In this document: one piece after another, positions 26,602-34,889 of the stretch
How positions within the stretch are numbered: position 1 is the first letter of the stretch
Layout of the letters: each line of letters begins with the position of its first letter
From: Neobacillus sp. PS3-40
GTDB lineage: Bacteria > Bacillota > Bacilli > Bacillales > Cytobacillaceae
NCBI RefSeq assembly: GCF_030915485.1
Contig: NZ_CP133266.1
Span: 3,972,001 to 4,036,000, forward strand
DNA: 64,000 nt
Direction of reading: 5' to 3'
Position numbers and translations under genes: made by a program
The notes under the pieces: model-generated
Told to the model about the DNA's origin: nothing
The model's input: the letters and a program-made list of their open reading frames with translations, nothing else
Database searches by the model: none

Positions 26602-26883
26602 TTATTCACCTTTAGATAATAAGACTCTTTCAATCTCGCTATGTGGTCTTGGAATGACGTGGACAGATACAAGTTCACCCACTCGACTGGCTGCATCGGC
26701 TCCTGCATCTGTCGCTGCTTTTACTGCTCCTACATCACCACGAACCATAACCGTTACTAAACCAAAACCAATTTTTTCATACCCGCAAATAGAAACATTT
26801 GCTGCCTTCACCATTGCATCTGCTGCTTCAATTGCTCCTGTAAGTCCTTTTGTTTCAACTAAACCTAATGCTTCACCCGTCAT
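26602..26883 (-). CDS. BMC-H hexameric shell protein
   Basis: A 93-residue single-domain BMC-H protein. It shows the classic order [44 protein letters not shown] and [18 protein letters not shown] sits 7 bases before the ATG at 26883. Hexamers of such proteins tile the shell facets; the central-pore region falls in the KIGFGL segment. It follows another BMC-H gene by about 35 bases. Confidence 0.97.
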   Translation of the reverse strand: MTGEALGLVETKGLTGAIEAADAMVKAANVSICGYEKIGFGLVTVMVRGDVGAVKAATDAGADAASRVGELVSVHVIPRPHSEIERVLLSKGE

Positions 26884-26919
26884 ATAAATCCTCCTCATAA
26901 TCTTTATGATTCCTATTTT

Positions 26920-27225
26920 TTAGCTTTCTGTTTTTAATTGAAATCTACTTAATAGTTTCTCACTTACTTCTTGATGCGCCCTTGGGATCACGTGGGAAGA
27001 AACGACTTTACCGACATTGCTGCCTGCTCGGCTACCTGCATCTACAGCTGCACGAACTGAGGCAACATCACCGCTAAAATGGACCGTTACCCCTAATCCA
27101 CCCTGAACACCGATGATTTTTTCAATCGCCGTAATTTCCACATTTGCTGCTTTTACTGCCGCATCCGCAGCAGAAACGGCCGTTGCATACCCGATCGTTT
27201 CAATAAGTCCTAATGCTTGTTGCAT
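26920..27225 (-). CDS. BMC-H hexameric shell protein with extended C-terminus
   Basis: A 101-residue BMC-H protein from the ATG at 27225 (AAAGGGG upstream). Motifs are GLIETIGYATAVSAADAAVK, GDVASVRAAVDAG and HVIPRAHQEVS. A longer pore-side loop (KIIGVQGGLG) distinguishes it from the other two BMC-H proteins, so the hexamer pore may have different selectivity. A tail of about 10 residues extends past the usual domain end. Confidence 0.96.
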   Translation of the reverse strand: MQQALGLIETIGYATAVSAADAAVKAANVEITAIEKIIGVQGGLGVTVHFSGDVASVRAAVDAGSRAGSNVGKVVSSHVIPRAHQEVSEKLLSRFQLKTES

Positions 27226-27249
27226 GGTATTACCCCTTTCCATAAAGGA

Positions 27250-28191
27250 CTATATTCGATCTCCTAGTTTTTTAAGTATTGAAAGTGTTTCTGTGATTGC
27301 TTCTGTTTTTCCAGTGATTACAAGATACTGCTGTTCAAGTTGAATCGAAAGGTCAGGATTTTGTTCATTTTTATAAAATTGATCGAGGAGAAGGAGATTA
27401 TTAAAAAATGTTAAACCCTCTACTAATCCTATGCTCTCGACATGTTTCATAATCCCAAGCTGTTTTAAAACCCATGCACTTGGTGAATTTAGCTGTAAGG
27501 TTTCAACACTAGCTAATGACCGCTTAGAAATATGCAAGAAGGTATCCTTGGCTATTTTTTCTAGGCGATTTTCATTAGTATCGTATAGCTCTAACGTGAA
27601 GGGCTCGCTCTTTGCTTTATTCCAGATCAAGTGATATTTCAAATCAGGGTACATTTTAAGCAAATCATTCAGTAGGAGAAGTTGACTTGGATAACAAACT
27701 TTCGAGTTAACAACCGCTACAGAGTATCCTGTGGTTGTTCGTTGAAACAAATGTGTGAGATTTGGATGTACAGATGGAAAAAACCAAATAGAAGAGCCAT
27801 CCTGCGTTGAACCAATTAACCTGGCATTTCCTAAGCCTTGTCCTGAATCGATTCTAGCTTCTACTTTTTCTGATTTTCCATTTGAAAAATATACTTTCTT
27901 TAACTCTGATATGGAATCTTCTAAAGATGATTTGGTCTGCTTTAGAACTCCAGTATCTTGAGTTTGCGTTGTTTTCTCATTTGTTTTTTGCTGATTTAGC
28001 TGGTTATTGAGCATAGATAATCGTTTTTCTAAATTTTTATTTTGATGATTGGGTCGTACCAGCTGATTAAGAGCATTTAGATCGCTTGTTTTCTGATTTG
28101 GGGACTGGGTAGAATTTTTATCGTTCTTTTGTTGTGTAGTCTTTTTTCCATTGAGAGCTTCCTCCACAACGTTTTTCATAAAATTAGACAA
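27250..28191 (-). CDS. candidate microcompartment scaffold/cargo protein, unknown family
   Basis: A 313-residue protein lying between two shell genes. Residues 1-15 (MSNFMKNVVEEALNG) form a short amphipathic helix much like the encapsulation peptides that target cargo to shells. A low-complexity linker rich in Gln, Asn, Thr and Lys follows (about 16-95), then a mixed alpha/beta region (about 100-313) with no recognised catalytic motif. The layout recalls shell-to-cargo linkers, but no sequence family was recognised. The start ATG lies 16 bases after the preceding BMC-H stop. Confidence 0.6.
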   Translation of the reverse strand: MSNFMKNVVEEALNGKKTTQQKNDKNSTQSPNQKTSDLNALNQLVRPNHQNKNLEKRLSMLNNQLNQQKTNEKTTQTQDTGVLKQTKSSLEDSISELKKVYFSNGKSEKVEARIDSGQGLGNARLIGSTQDGSSIWFFPSVHPNLTHLFQRTTTGYSVAVVNSKVCYPSQLLLLNDLLKMYPDLKYHLIWNKAKSEPFTLELYDTNENRLEKIAKDTFLHISKRSLASVETLQLNSPSAWVLKQLGIMKHVESIGLVEGLTFFNNLLLLDQFYKNEQNPDLSIQLEQQYLVITGKTEAITETLSILKKLGDRI

Positions 28192-28206
28192 TTTAACACC
28201 CCCCGA

Positions 28207-28470
28207 TTATAGAATTTTACTTAATTCTTGATGTGGCCGAGGTATGACATTTGCACAAATAAGGACTCCGCCTACACGCTTGGTAGCAAGTTTGCCTATT
28301 TCTACAGCTGCACTAACAGCAGCCACATCACCTTTGACAATGATGGTTATATGACCAGAACCGACCTTCTTCAAATCGACTAATTGTACATCTGCTGCTT
28401 TTGCCATGGAATCAAGGGCATCAAAAGCGCCTGTTAATCCGATTATTTCTACTAACCCAATTGCATCCAT
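28207..28470 (-). CDS. BMC-H hexameric shell protein (most diverged copy)
   Basis: An 87-residue BMC-H protein with GLVEIIGLTGAFDALDSMAK, ITIIVKGDVAAVSAAVEIG and NVIPRPHQELS. TAGGAGACG precedes the ATG. It is shorter and more diverged than the other two and is the first shell gene transcribed in the operon, directly after UbiD. With the two other BMC-H genes and the single BMC-P gene it makes up the whole recognisable shell set; no tandem-domain BMC-T protein is present. Confidence 0.95.
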   Translation of the reverse strand: MDAIGLVEIIGLTGAFDALDSMAKAADVQLVDLKKVGSGHITIIVKGDVAAVSAAVEIGKLATKRVGGVLICANVIPRPHQELSKIL

Positions 28471-28540
28471 CTAATCGTCTCCTAACGAATCGATCATCCT
28501 ATTACCTATTCAAACCTGATTTTGAAACCAGGAAAGAGCC

Positions 28541-29881
28541 TTATTCGAAATAATCCCTTAAATCTATTTTGATTGGGATGGAGGTACGTCTAAATTGTTC
28601 GGCATATTTCAAAGGATAGGTTGCATCGATCCCCATTTTAGCGGTTACACCTCTTAAATTATGAGACGCTTCCAGCGGTGATCCCTTTGCTCCAGGTACA
28701 ATAAAAATATCCTCATCCGCTTGAACTCTGGTTGCGAGTGCAAATTCGACATCCTCAGGATTATGAATATCGACATCATCATTTACCACTACTACATGCT
28801 TTAAATCTTTATCACTCGCAAAAGCGGCAAGAGCAGCTTGTTTGCCATCTCCTTCGGATTTCTTATCGATTTGGATAATGGCGTGGTATCGCCCAATTCC
28901 CCCTAGGGTGATATGGACATCCTTTATAGTCGGGATTACTTGTTTAATAGTAGTAAACAGGGTAACCTCACGAGCTAATGCCATCGGTAGCTTTTCCTCG
29001 TAGCTCGCAGGCATGATCGTTTGATTAATTGCATTGTTTCGGTACGTTACGGCGGAAAATTCAATGACCGGTTGAGGGGAGGCGCCCCCATAATATCCTG
29101 CTAATTCTGCGAAAGGTCCTTCTAGGACGCGTTCGTGGGGAAGCATTCTTCCCTCTAAAACAATTTCTGCATCGGCAAGTACTTCAAGATCAACCGTTTT
29201 GCATTTCACAACATCGAGAGATTTCCCTAAGAGTGCGCCCGCAATGTTTAATTTATCGGTATGATATAAATGAGTGCTTAGCTGGGAAGCTAGGGTAATA
29301 GCTGGAACCACACCGAACATGACGGCGACTTCCATCGGTTCTCCTCGTTTTTCAAACTCAGCGTATTGGGCATTTAATTCAGGTGAAGTAATCAATATAT
29401 TGGTTTTATTACCACCCAAATATTGCATTCTCCGAATCGATGTATATTGCTTTTTACCGGTTAAATCTTTGACGACTAAAATTCCAGAAACATAATATTG
29501 TCCGGAGTCTTCAGCATGATATTTTAAAATAGAGAAGAAGTCCTTGAGATCGAAGGTGTCTTTCACCACATTTTCGTGAACAGGTCCATTGCTTACTTCG
29601 GTTACGGGAATTGGTTGGACAATTGAATCAATAATCTTTGAGATGAAATCGTAGGGACCAATTCCGAGACTTTCTGCTAATAGCTGTCTATCGCCCCCAA
29701 GACCAACGATCAAAGGGAAGGAGCAGCCCAATACATTTTCAAAAAGCAGGGGTTGTACGCCTTTCGTTGCCTTTACAACTGCACCTAATTCAAAAATAGG
29801 ATCAACGGTTCTTTTGATATGCTTTAAATGACCCTGCTTGTCCAAAACAGTAAGTAAGTCTCTTAAATTAGTAGGGTTCAT
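28541..29881 (-). CDS. UbiD-family prenyl-FMN-dependent decarboxylase
   Basis: A 446-residue UbiD-family (de)carboxylase. Visible family blocks include SIRRMQYLGGNKTNIL (the conserved arginine region), VAVMFGVVPA and the glutamate pair in EGPFAELAGYYGG. The enzyme needs prenylated FMN made by UbiX, whose gene directly precedes it and overlaps it by 4 bases. UbiD enzymes decarboxylate aromatic or heteroaromatic acids. In this operon 4-amino-5-imidazolecarboxylate is a chemically sensible substrate, which is inference from neighbours. Confidence 0.93.
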   Translation of the reverse strand: MNPTNLRDLLTVLDKQGHLKHIKRTVDPIFELGAVVKATKGVQPLLFENVLGCSFPLIVGLGGDRQLLAESLGIGPYDFISKIIDSIVQPIPVTEVSNGPVHENVVKDTFDLKDFFSILKYHAEDSGQYYVSGILVVKDLTGKKQYTSIRRMQYLGGNKTNILITSPELNAQYAEFEKRGEPMEVAVMFGVVPAITLASQLSTHLYHTDKLNIAGALLGKSLDVVKCKTVDLEVLADAEIVLEGRMLPHERVLEGPFAELAGYYGGASPQPVIEFSAVTYRNNAINQTIMPASYEEKLPMALAREVTLFTTIKQVIPTIKDVHITLGGIGRYHAIIQIDKKSEGDGKQAALAAFASDKDLKHVVVVNDDVDIHNPEDVEFALATRVQADEDIFIVPGAKGSPLEASHNLRGVTAKMGIDATYPLKYAEQFRRTSIPIKIDLRDYFE

Positions 29882-30435
29882 TGTGGTTCACCCCATCTTT
29901 GGATCAATTCATGATCGATAGTAAGCATGTCCAAAATTCTCCCAACCATAAAATTAATGAGTTCCCATAGTTCAGTTGGCCGATGGTAAAATCCTGGTGC
30001 TGCTGGCACAATCGTCACACCTGCTTCTGCTAGCTTCGTCATATTTTTCAAATGAATTAGATGAAGCGGAGTTTCACGTGGGACAATAACCAACTTTCGA
30101 TTTTCTTTCATGACAACACTTGCTGCCCGGTTTAGTAGCGTATCACCGACTCCATTTGCAATGGCACCCAATGTATTCATCGAGCAAGGACAAATAACCA
30201 TTCCATCTGTTTTAAAGGATCCACTTGAGATATTTGCAAATAGATTATTGTTTTTATGAATCGTGGCATATTGTTTGATCATGTCTAAACTAACTCCGCA
30301 TTCATATTGCATTACCTTTTCTCCCATTTCGGTAATGACTACATGCGTTTCGATTCCGAGTTCATGGAGAGCACGGATCAGTGTATAGCCATACACTGAT
30401 CCGCTTGCTCCAGTTATCCCAACGATAATTCTCAA
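29878..30435 (-). CDS. UbiX-family flavin prenyltransferase
   Basis: A 185-residue UbiX/Pad1 protein. The N-terminal GITGASGSVYG, the central VICPCSMNTLGAIANG and VPRETPLHLIHLKNM blocks are intact. It attaches a dimethylallyl group to FMN to make the cofactor for UbiD. Its stop overlaps the start of the UbiD gene, so both are translated together. Placement inside a microcompartment operon is unusual for this pair. Confidence 0.95.
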   Translation of the reverse strand: MRIIVGITGASGSVYGYTLIRALHELGIETHVVITEMGEKVMQYECGVSLDMIKQYATIHKNNNLFANISSGSFKTDGMVICPCSMNTLGAIANGVGDTLLNRAASVVMKENRKLVIVPRETPLHLIHLKNMTKLAEAGVTIVPAAPGFYHRPTELWELINFMVGRILDMLTIDHELIQRWGEPQ

Positions 30436-30459
30436 TTTTGTTCTCTTAACATCAGAAAT

Positions 30460-31047
30460 TTATACATTTTGATTTTGGGAGAGTTGTTCTTTTACAAGTG
30501 TTGTATATTCCTCAACAGACATGATATCTCCAAAAATATCGATATCTCTTAGTCCAGAAACATGCATGTCATCATCTTGTGAGGTGGTAGCATCAGAAAC
30601 ACAAATAATATTATATCCATGATATAGACCGTCAGAAGCTGTGCTTCTCACACAAACATTTGTCCAAACACCTGTTAAAACGAGCGTATCTATTTCCTCT
30701 TCACGGCAGAAAAGGTCAAAGTCGGTATAGCTGAAGGCGCTATGACGTCTTTTTTGGACAACATAGTCTCCTTTGTCTTGCTCTGGTTGAAGCTCAGGGA
30801 TAAAATCTGAGCCCCATGTTCCTTTAATGGCATGAATAGGGCGTACACGGAAATCTCGATCTTTTTGACGATGAGCTTCTTGAACATGAATGACTTGAAT
30901 ATTGTTTTCATGTGCAAAATCAAGGAGTTGACGGATTTGAGGAACAATCTTTACTCCGTTTTTACAAACAAGAGCTCCGTTTTCACTAATAAAATCATTT
31001 AACATATCAATCACAACTATCGCGTGTTTTTTTCCGCGTAATTCCAT
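30460..31047 (-). CDS. isochorismatase-family cysteine amidohydrolase
   Basis: A 195-residue protein from the ATG at 31047 (AGGAGG 8 bases upstream); a longer in-frame start at 31170 has no ribosome site. The Asp-Lys-Cys triad is visible: VVIDMLNDF (D14), the lysine in VVQKRRHSAF and the cysteine in TGVWTNVCVRSTASD. The closest functional analogues are ureidoacrylate/carbamoyl-amide hydrolases such as RutB and N-carbamoylsarcosine amidase. Removing a ureido group from 4-ureido-5-imidazolecarboxylate is therefore a sensible role here, by inference. Confidence 0.88.
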   Translation of the reverse strand: MELRGKKHAIVVIDMLNDFISENGALVCKNGVKIVPQIRQLLDFAHENNIQVIHVQEAHRQKDRDFRVRPIHAIKGTWGSDFIPELQPEQDKGDYVVQKRRHSAFSYTDFDLFCREEEIDTLVLTGVWTNVCVRSTASDGLYHGYNIICVSDATTSQDDDMHVSGLRDIDIFGDIMSVEEYTTLVKEQLSQNQNV

Positions 31048-31128
31048 AGAAAGGCCTCCTAAGTTTATTCGTTTTGATCTTTTTTTAGTTTCTTTTAGAC
31101 TGTGATAACACAGGTTCTTTTTGGCTAA

Positions 31129-31154
31129 GCAGAATTTATATCCATAAATTCTGC
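31129..31154. repeat. perfect 11-bp inverted repeat between the first two operon genes
   Basis: GCAGAATTTAT and ATAAATTCTGC flank a 4-base loop. No T-run follows on either strand. A second looser inverted pair (AAGGGC with GCCCTT) lies beside it at 31162-31192. It may be an RNA processing site or a piece of an intergenic repeat. Confidence 0.5.
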
Positions 31155-31247
31155 TAGCGCATAAGGGCAACTACGCCTCTGACATCGCCCTTAGGGGCTT
31201 GCCAATCGGTGAGTTTTCTTTATTTTAGTAGCTATAGTCTGGATGGT

Positions 31248-32669
31248 TTAATACTTTTCGTATTTCAATGCACGATCGAGACGTTGGATGCTTTGTCGTG
31301 TTACGAATTGGCCATATCCAGCTTCACCGACAATACCGCCATTAAATTCATCGTAAACAAGTTCTCCACGAATCACTGTTTGAACGGGTTTCCCTTTTAA
31401 CTCTAAGCCATGTAGTGGATTGTATTTGCACATGGATTCTGTTTTCTCTTCATCAATGGTGTACTCACGATTAAGGTCAATAATCGTGAAATCAGCATCG
31501 CTACCGATTTCCATCGAGCCTTTTTTCGGATAGATTCCATAGTGAATGGCAGCATTGCGGCTAGTTACTTCAACAAATCTTGATAATGATAAACGACCTT
31601 TATTTAGTCCCTCACTAACAAGAATTGGAACCATTGTTTCTACCCCAGGAATACCTGGGAAGGTGTTCCAAATATTTGAACCCTCAGCAGCCTTTTCTGT
31701 GGCAATTTCATATGGAGCATGGTCTGTTCCAACGAAATCGATTGTTCCATCAGCAAGTGATTGCCAGTGAACCAAATTGTCTTCTTTTCCTCTTAATGGA
31801 GGAGCAATTTTGGCAAACGAACCTCTTTCAGTCATAGCGTCCTGTGCATTTAGCGTTAAATAGTGCGGGCAAGTTTCTGCAGTGATTCTCACACCGCGTT
31901 TTTTTGCTTCGCGTACTAATTCCGCTCCTTCTTTCGTACTCATATGAACGATGTGTACACGTGCATCTGTTGCTTCTGCGAAGCTAATAATTAACTGAAT
32001 CGCAACTTTTTCAGCAAGAGAGCTGCGTGCCTCTGCCCACGCTGGCCCGTCTAAACGCCCAGCTTTTTTCAGCTTTTCAGTATCGAAGGTACAAATATCA
32101 TAATTTTCTGCATGGATCCCAATAGGTATGTTTGTTGGCGCTAATTTTCTAAAAATTTCTAGCATTTCACCATCGCTAACCTTTGGATAAGTTGGAACAG
32201 ATGGAGTCATATACACCTTAAATGCAACTACTCCTTCTTCAATTTGTGGAAAGACATTGTCTAACAAACCTTCGCGAACATCTTCACCAGTAACCCCACC
32301 CCAAAAGCAAAAATCTGTATAGGCTTGGTCCTTAATTGGTTCTAGTTTTTTATAAAGGCTATCTTTATCCCGAACAGATGGCTTGCTACAGCAAGGCATA
32401 TCAATAATAGTAGTTAATCCACCAGCGGCAGCTGCACGGGTTCCGGTCGCGAATGTTTCACGATGTGTAAAGCCAGGATCCATAAAATGGGTATGAGGAT
32501 CGATACACCCAGGGACAACTAAATTTCCTTGACAGTCAATAACTCTATCAGCTTGTAAACCAGTAATGTTACTAACAAAACCGGTTATCTTGCCGTCATC
32601 TACTAAAATGTTTGTTAAAACCTGCCGATCACCTTGGGGAATGTTTGCGTCTTTTAAAATTAAATCCAT
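31248..32669 (-). CDS. dihydropyrimidinase/allantoinase-like cyclic amidohydrolase
   Basis: A 473-residue cyclic amidohydrolase; the ATG at 32669 follows GGAGG by 7 bases. All binuclear-site residues can be read: DPHTHF, the carboxylated-lysine position in VAFKVYM, GIHAEN, TAETCPHY and the catalytic aspartate in FVGTDHAPY. The family opens six- or five-membered cyclic amides (dihydropyrimidines, hydantoins, allantoin). It is the first gene of the microcompartment operon and is divergent from the xanthine dehydrogenase operon. Opening the pyrimidine ring of xanthine would fit; allantoinase is the main alternative. Confidence 0.88.
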   Translation of the reverse strand: MDLILKDANIPQGDRQVLTNILVDDGKITGFVSNITGLQADRVIDCQGNLVVPGCIDPHTHFMDPGFTHRETFATGTRAAAAGGLTTIIDMPCCSKPSVRDKDSLYKKLEPIKDQAYTDFCFWGGVTGEDVREGLLDNVFPQIEEGVVAFKVYMTPSVPTYPKVSDGEMLEIFRKLAPTNIPIGIHAENYDICTFDTEKLKKAGRLDGPAWAEARSSLAEKVAIQLIISFAEATDARVHIVHMSTKEGAELVREAKKRGVRITAETCPHYLTLNAQDAMTERGSFAKIAPPLRGKEDNLVHWQSLADGTIDFVGTDHAPYEIATEKAAEGSNIWNTFPGIPGVETMVPILVSEGLNKGRLSLSRFVEVTSRNAAIHYGIYPKKGSMEIGSDADFTIIDLNREYTIDEEKTESMCKYNPLHGLELKGKPVQTVIRGELVYDEFNGGIVGEAGYGQFVTRQSIQRLDRALKYEKY

Positions 32670-32910
32670 ATCAATACCTCCACTTTTTAATAATGAATCT
32701 AGTAAAACCGTTGAAGCATGTCCCAAATGCCTCTATTAAGCAAAGGAATAGCTTATTATCATTAATATTCAGGCTGTATTAATAAATACCAAACTTTTTT
32801 AATCTTTATTTAATAATTTTTATGAAATTTGAAACTATATTTTTTCAAAAAGACATGCTGTTTATTTTATATGCATATATTTTGAAAAAAAGTAATAGAG
32901 GTTCGAGGAA
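32670..32910. promoter_or_regulatory. divergent promoter region of the purine island
   Basis: This AT-rich 241-bp gap feeds the leftward microcompartment operon and the rightward xanthine dehydrogenase operon. A weak rightward promoter (TTCAAA, 17 bases, TTATAT) can be proposed near 32845-32875. I found no convincing sigma-54 site, purine riboswitch or clear operator, and no regulator gene lies nearby. Confidence 0.4.
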
Positions 32911-33420
32911 ATGGAGGAAATTAAGGTGAAAAAAACTTTTCATTTGCGTGTGAACGGAGTAGAAAGGGAAGTCATTTGCCACCCAGCCAAAACGTTATTA
33001 GCTGTTCTCAGGGATGATATTGGTTTTACAGCAAGTAAGGAATGTTGTGGGAAAGGCGAGTGTGGGTCTTGTACGGTGTTGATAGATGACCAACCAGTTT
33101 GTTCATGTCTCCTCATGGTTAGTCAAACGGAAAATAAGGAAATTATCACCTGTGAAGGTATAGGAACAACGGAAAATATGGATATTCTTCAACATGCCTT
33201 TGTTTTAGAGGGGGCCGCACAATGTGGTTATTGTACTCCCGGGTTTATCGTATCCGCGAAATCTTTCTTAAATGATATTAATGAGGTTCCATCAAAGGAG
33301 CATATTAAAGAGGCCCTTGGAGGGAATTTGTGCCGATGTACAGGTTATACGAAAATTATTAAAGCTGTGGAAACCGCGGCAAAGATGCAATTTTCGATGG
33401 ATGAAGTAAAACATGGTTAA
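32911..33420 (+). CDS. xanthine dehydrogenase, [2Fe-2S] subunit
   Basis: A 169-residue iron-sulfur subunit (PucE-like). The plant-type ferredoxin cluster is CCGKGECGSC (45-54) with a further cysteine in PVCSC; the second cluster is seen in CGYCTPG and CRCTGY. An alternative GTG start at 32926 has a better ribosome site (GGAGG at 8 bases), giving 164 residues. It transfers electrons from the molybdenum centre to FAD. It overlaps the next gene by 8 bases. Confidence 0.95.
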   Translation: MEEIKVKKTFHLRVNGVEREVICHPAKTLLAVLRDDIGFTASKECCGKGECGSCTVLIDDQPVCSCLLMVSQTENKEIITCEGIGTTENMDILQHAFVLEGAAQCGYCTPGFIVSAKSFLNDINEVPSKEHIKEALGGNLCRCTGYTKIIKAVETAAKMQFSMDEVKHG

Positions 33421-34027
33421 ATGTGCTGCCATTCTATTAACAGCTGGAAAATCAACTCGAATGGGTTGTTTAAAATCACTTTTACCATGGGAAGGAATGA
33501 CATTACTTCAACATCAGCTATGCCAATTGGGACTATCGAAGGTCGATCAATTGGTAGCAGTGTTAGGCTATCAATCAAGGAAACTTATTCCGTACTTTGA
33601 GAATACTTCTGTCCATTTTGTCTTTAATGAGCAATTTGAATTGGGGAAAACAGAATCAATTAAAAAAGGGCTTCTTTCTATTAAAGAGGGCACTGACTGT
33701 ATCATGATTATCTCAGTCGACCAGCCTGTGAACCAATTATTACTAGATTCGATGATCAATCATTTTGTTCAAACAAAAAGTAAAATCATCATCCCTGTTT
33801 ACAATGGGAAACGGGGGCATCCTATTTTGTTTTCAACAGAATTAGTAGAAGACTTGTTGCGAATTAAGGAAGAAACAAACGGTCTCAAGGCAGTTTTACA
33901 TAAGTGGAAAAATGAGATAAATGAACTGAATGTTGAAGACCGTTCTGTGTTATATAATTTTAATTCTCCAAAGGATTACGAAGAAGGCTTTTTCGAAAGG
34001 GGATTAAATTGCAATGAACGTTTCTGA
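33413..34027 (+). CDS. MobA-like nucleotidyltransferase, molybdenum-cofactor maturation (PucB/MocA-like)
   Basis: A 204-residue NTP-transferase with the nucleotide loop LLTAGKSTRMG (8-18), the KSLLPW lysine and the VDQP metal-binding motif. Relatives add CMP to molybdopterin for hydroxylases of the xanthine dehydrogenase family. It is embedded between the dehydrogenase subunit genes and overlaps both neighbours, as in the B. subtilis puc cluster. Confidence 0.9.
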   Translation: MVKCAAILLTAGKSTRMGCLKSLLPWEGMTLLQHQLCQLGLSKVDQLVAVLGYQSRKLIPYFENTSVHFVFNEQFELGKTESIKKGLLSIKEGTDCIMIISVDQPVNQLLLDSMINHFVQTKSKIIIPVYNGKRGHPILFSTELVEDLLRIKEETNGLKAVLHKWKNEINELNVEDRSVLYNFNSPKDYEEGFFERGLNCNERF

Positions 34028-34889
34028 GATAGATGTTATAACGCCAAAATCAGTCCTTGAATGTTTAGAAATATTGGCGAAAAACAGGGGCGAGTACCGC
34101 TTGATTGCGGGCGGGACAGATGCAGTTGTTAGAATGAAGGATGGCCACTTCAGGCCTTCGGTTTGGATCAATAGTAAAGATCTTCATTCCTTGAGCTTTA
34201 TTAAACAAGTTGAAAACGAAATACAAATCGGTCCATTATGCACCCATACTGAATTGATTCGTTCTCCATTAATACGAGAGAAAGCGGATTTGATCGTTGA
34301 AGCGGCCCGACAAGTAGGTGCCACTCAAATTCAAAATATGGGAACGATAGGTGGAAATGTGGGAACAGCCTCTCCAGCAGGTGATCTTATTCCGACTCTT
34401 TACGTATTAAGTGCACGAATAGAACTATCCTCATTGAATGGAAAACGAGTTATTCCGGTAGAAGAATTTTTTCTTGGGCCAGGAAAGACCGATATGAAGC
34501 CTAATGAAATGATCACTAAGATTATCATAACGCCACAAACGGAAAATGAACTAGGTATATTTGAAAAACTTGGCCCAAGGAAGTCGCAAGCCATATCCAT
34601 TGTAAATGTTGCTTGTTCTCTTCAAATGGATGCGAATCGAAAGTGCTTAGGTGGAAAAATAGCGTTTGGCTCGGTTGGTCCAACTGTTATTCGCGCCAGA
34701 AAGTGTGAGTCGATGTTAACTCTAGCAAACTTAGATGAAGAAATGATAGAAAATATTGGGGAAATGGCTTGGAAGGAAGTCATGCCGATATCAGATATAC
34801 GGGCGTCTGCTGGTTATAGAAGAGACATGGCAAAAGCACTTCTAAAACGAGGCTTGTTTCGTTTAATGAAAAGGTGGGAAGAAAGATGA
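34014..34889 (+). CDS. xanthine dehydrogenase, FAD-binding subunit
   Basis: A 291-residue FAD subunit (PucC-like). The FAD contact motif is RLIAGGTDAV (about residues 28-37) and the second is the QNMGTIGGNVGTASPAGD block (about 104-121). It hands electrons from the iron-sulfur clusters to NAD or another acceptor. The ATG overlaps the end of the nucleotidyltransferase gene by 14 bases, and its stop overlaps the next start codon. Confidence 0.94.
   Translation: MNVSEIDVITPKSVLECLEILAKNRGEYRLIAGGTDAVVRMKDGHFRPSVWINSKDLHSLSFIKQVENEIQIGPLCTHTELIRSPLIREKADLIVEAARQVGATQIQNMGTIGGNVGTASPAGDLIPTLYVLSARIELSSLNGKRVIPVEEFFLGPGKTDMKPNEMITKIIITPQTENELGIFEKLGPRKSQAISIVNVACSLQMDANRKCLGGKIAFGSVGPTVIRARKCESMLTLANLDEEMIENIGEMAWKEVMPISDIRASAGYRRDMAKALLKRGLFRLMKRWEER

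Noticed and set aside
31460-31837. Plus-strand frames inside the cyclic amidohydrolase gene
   Set aside because: They are antisense to conserved active-site coding sequence and are explained by it.
32670-32910. Sigma-54 promoter for the microcompartment operon
   Set aside because: GG and GC elements with the required 10-bp spacing were not found, and no enhancer-binding regulator is encoded nearby.
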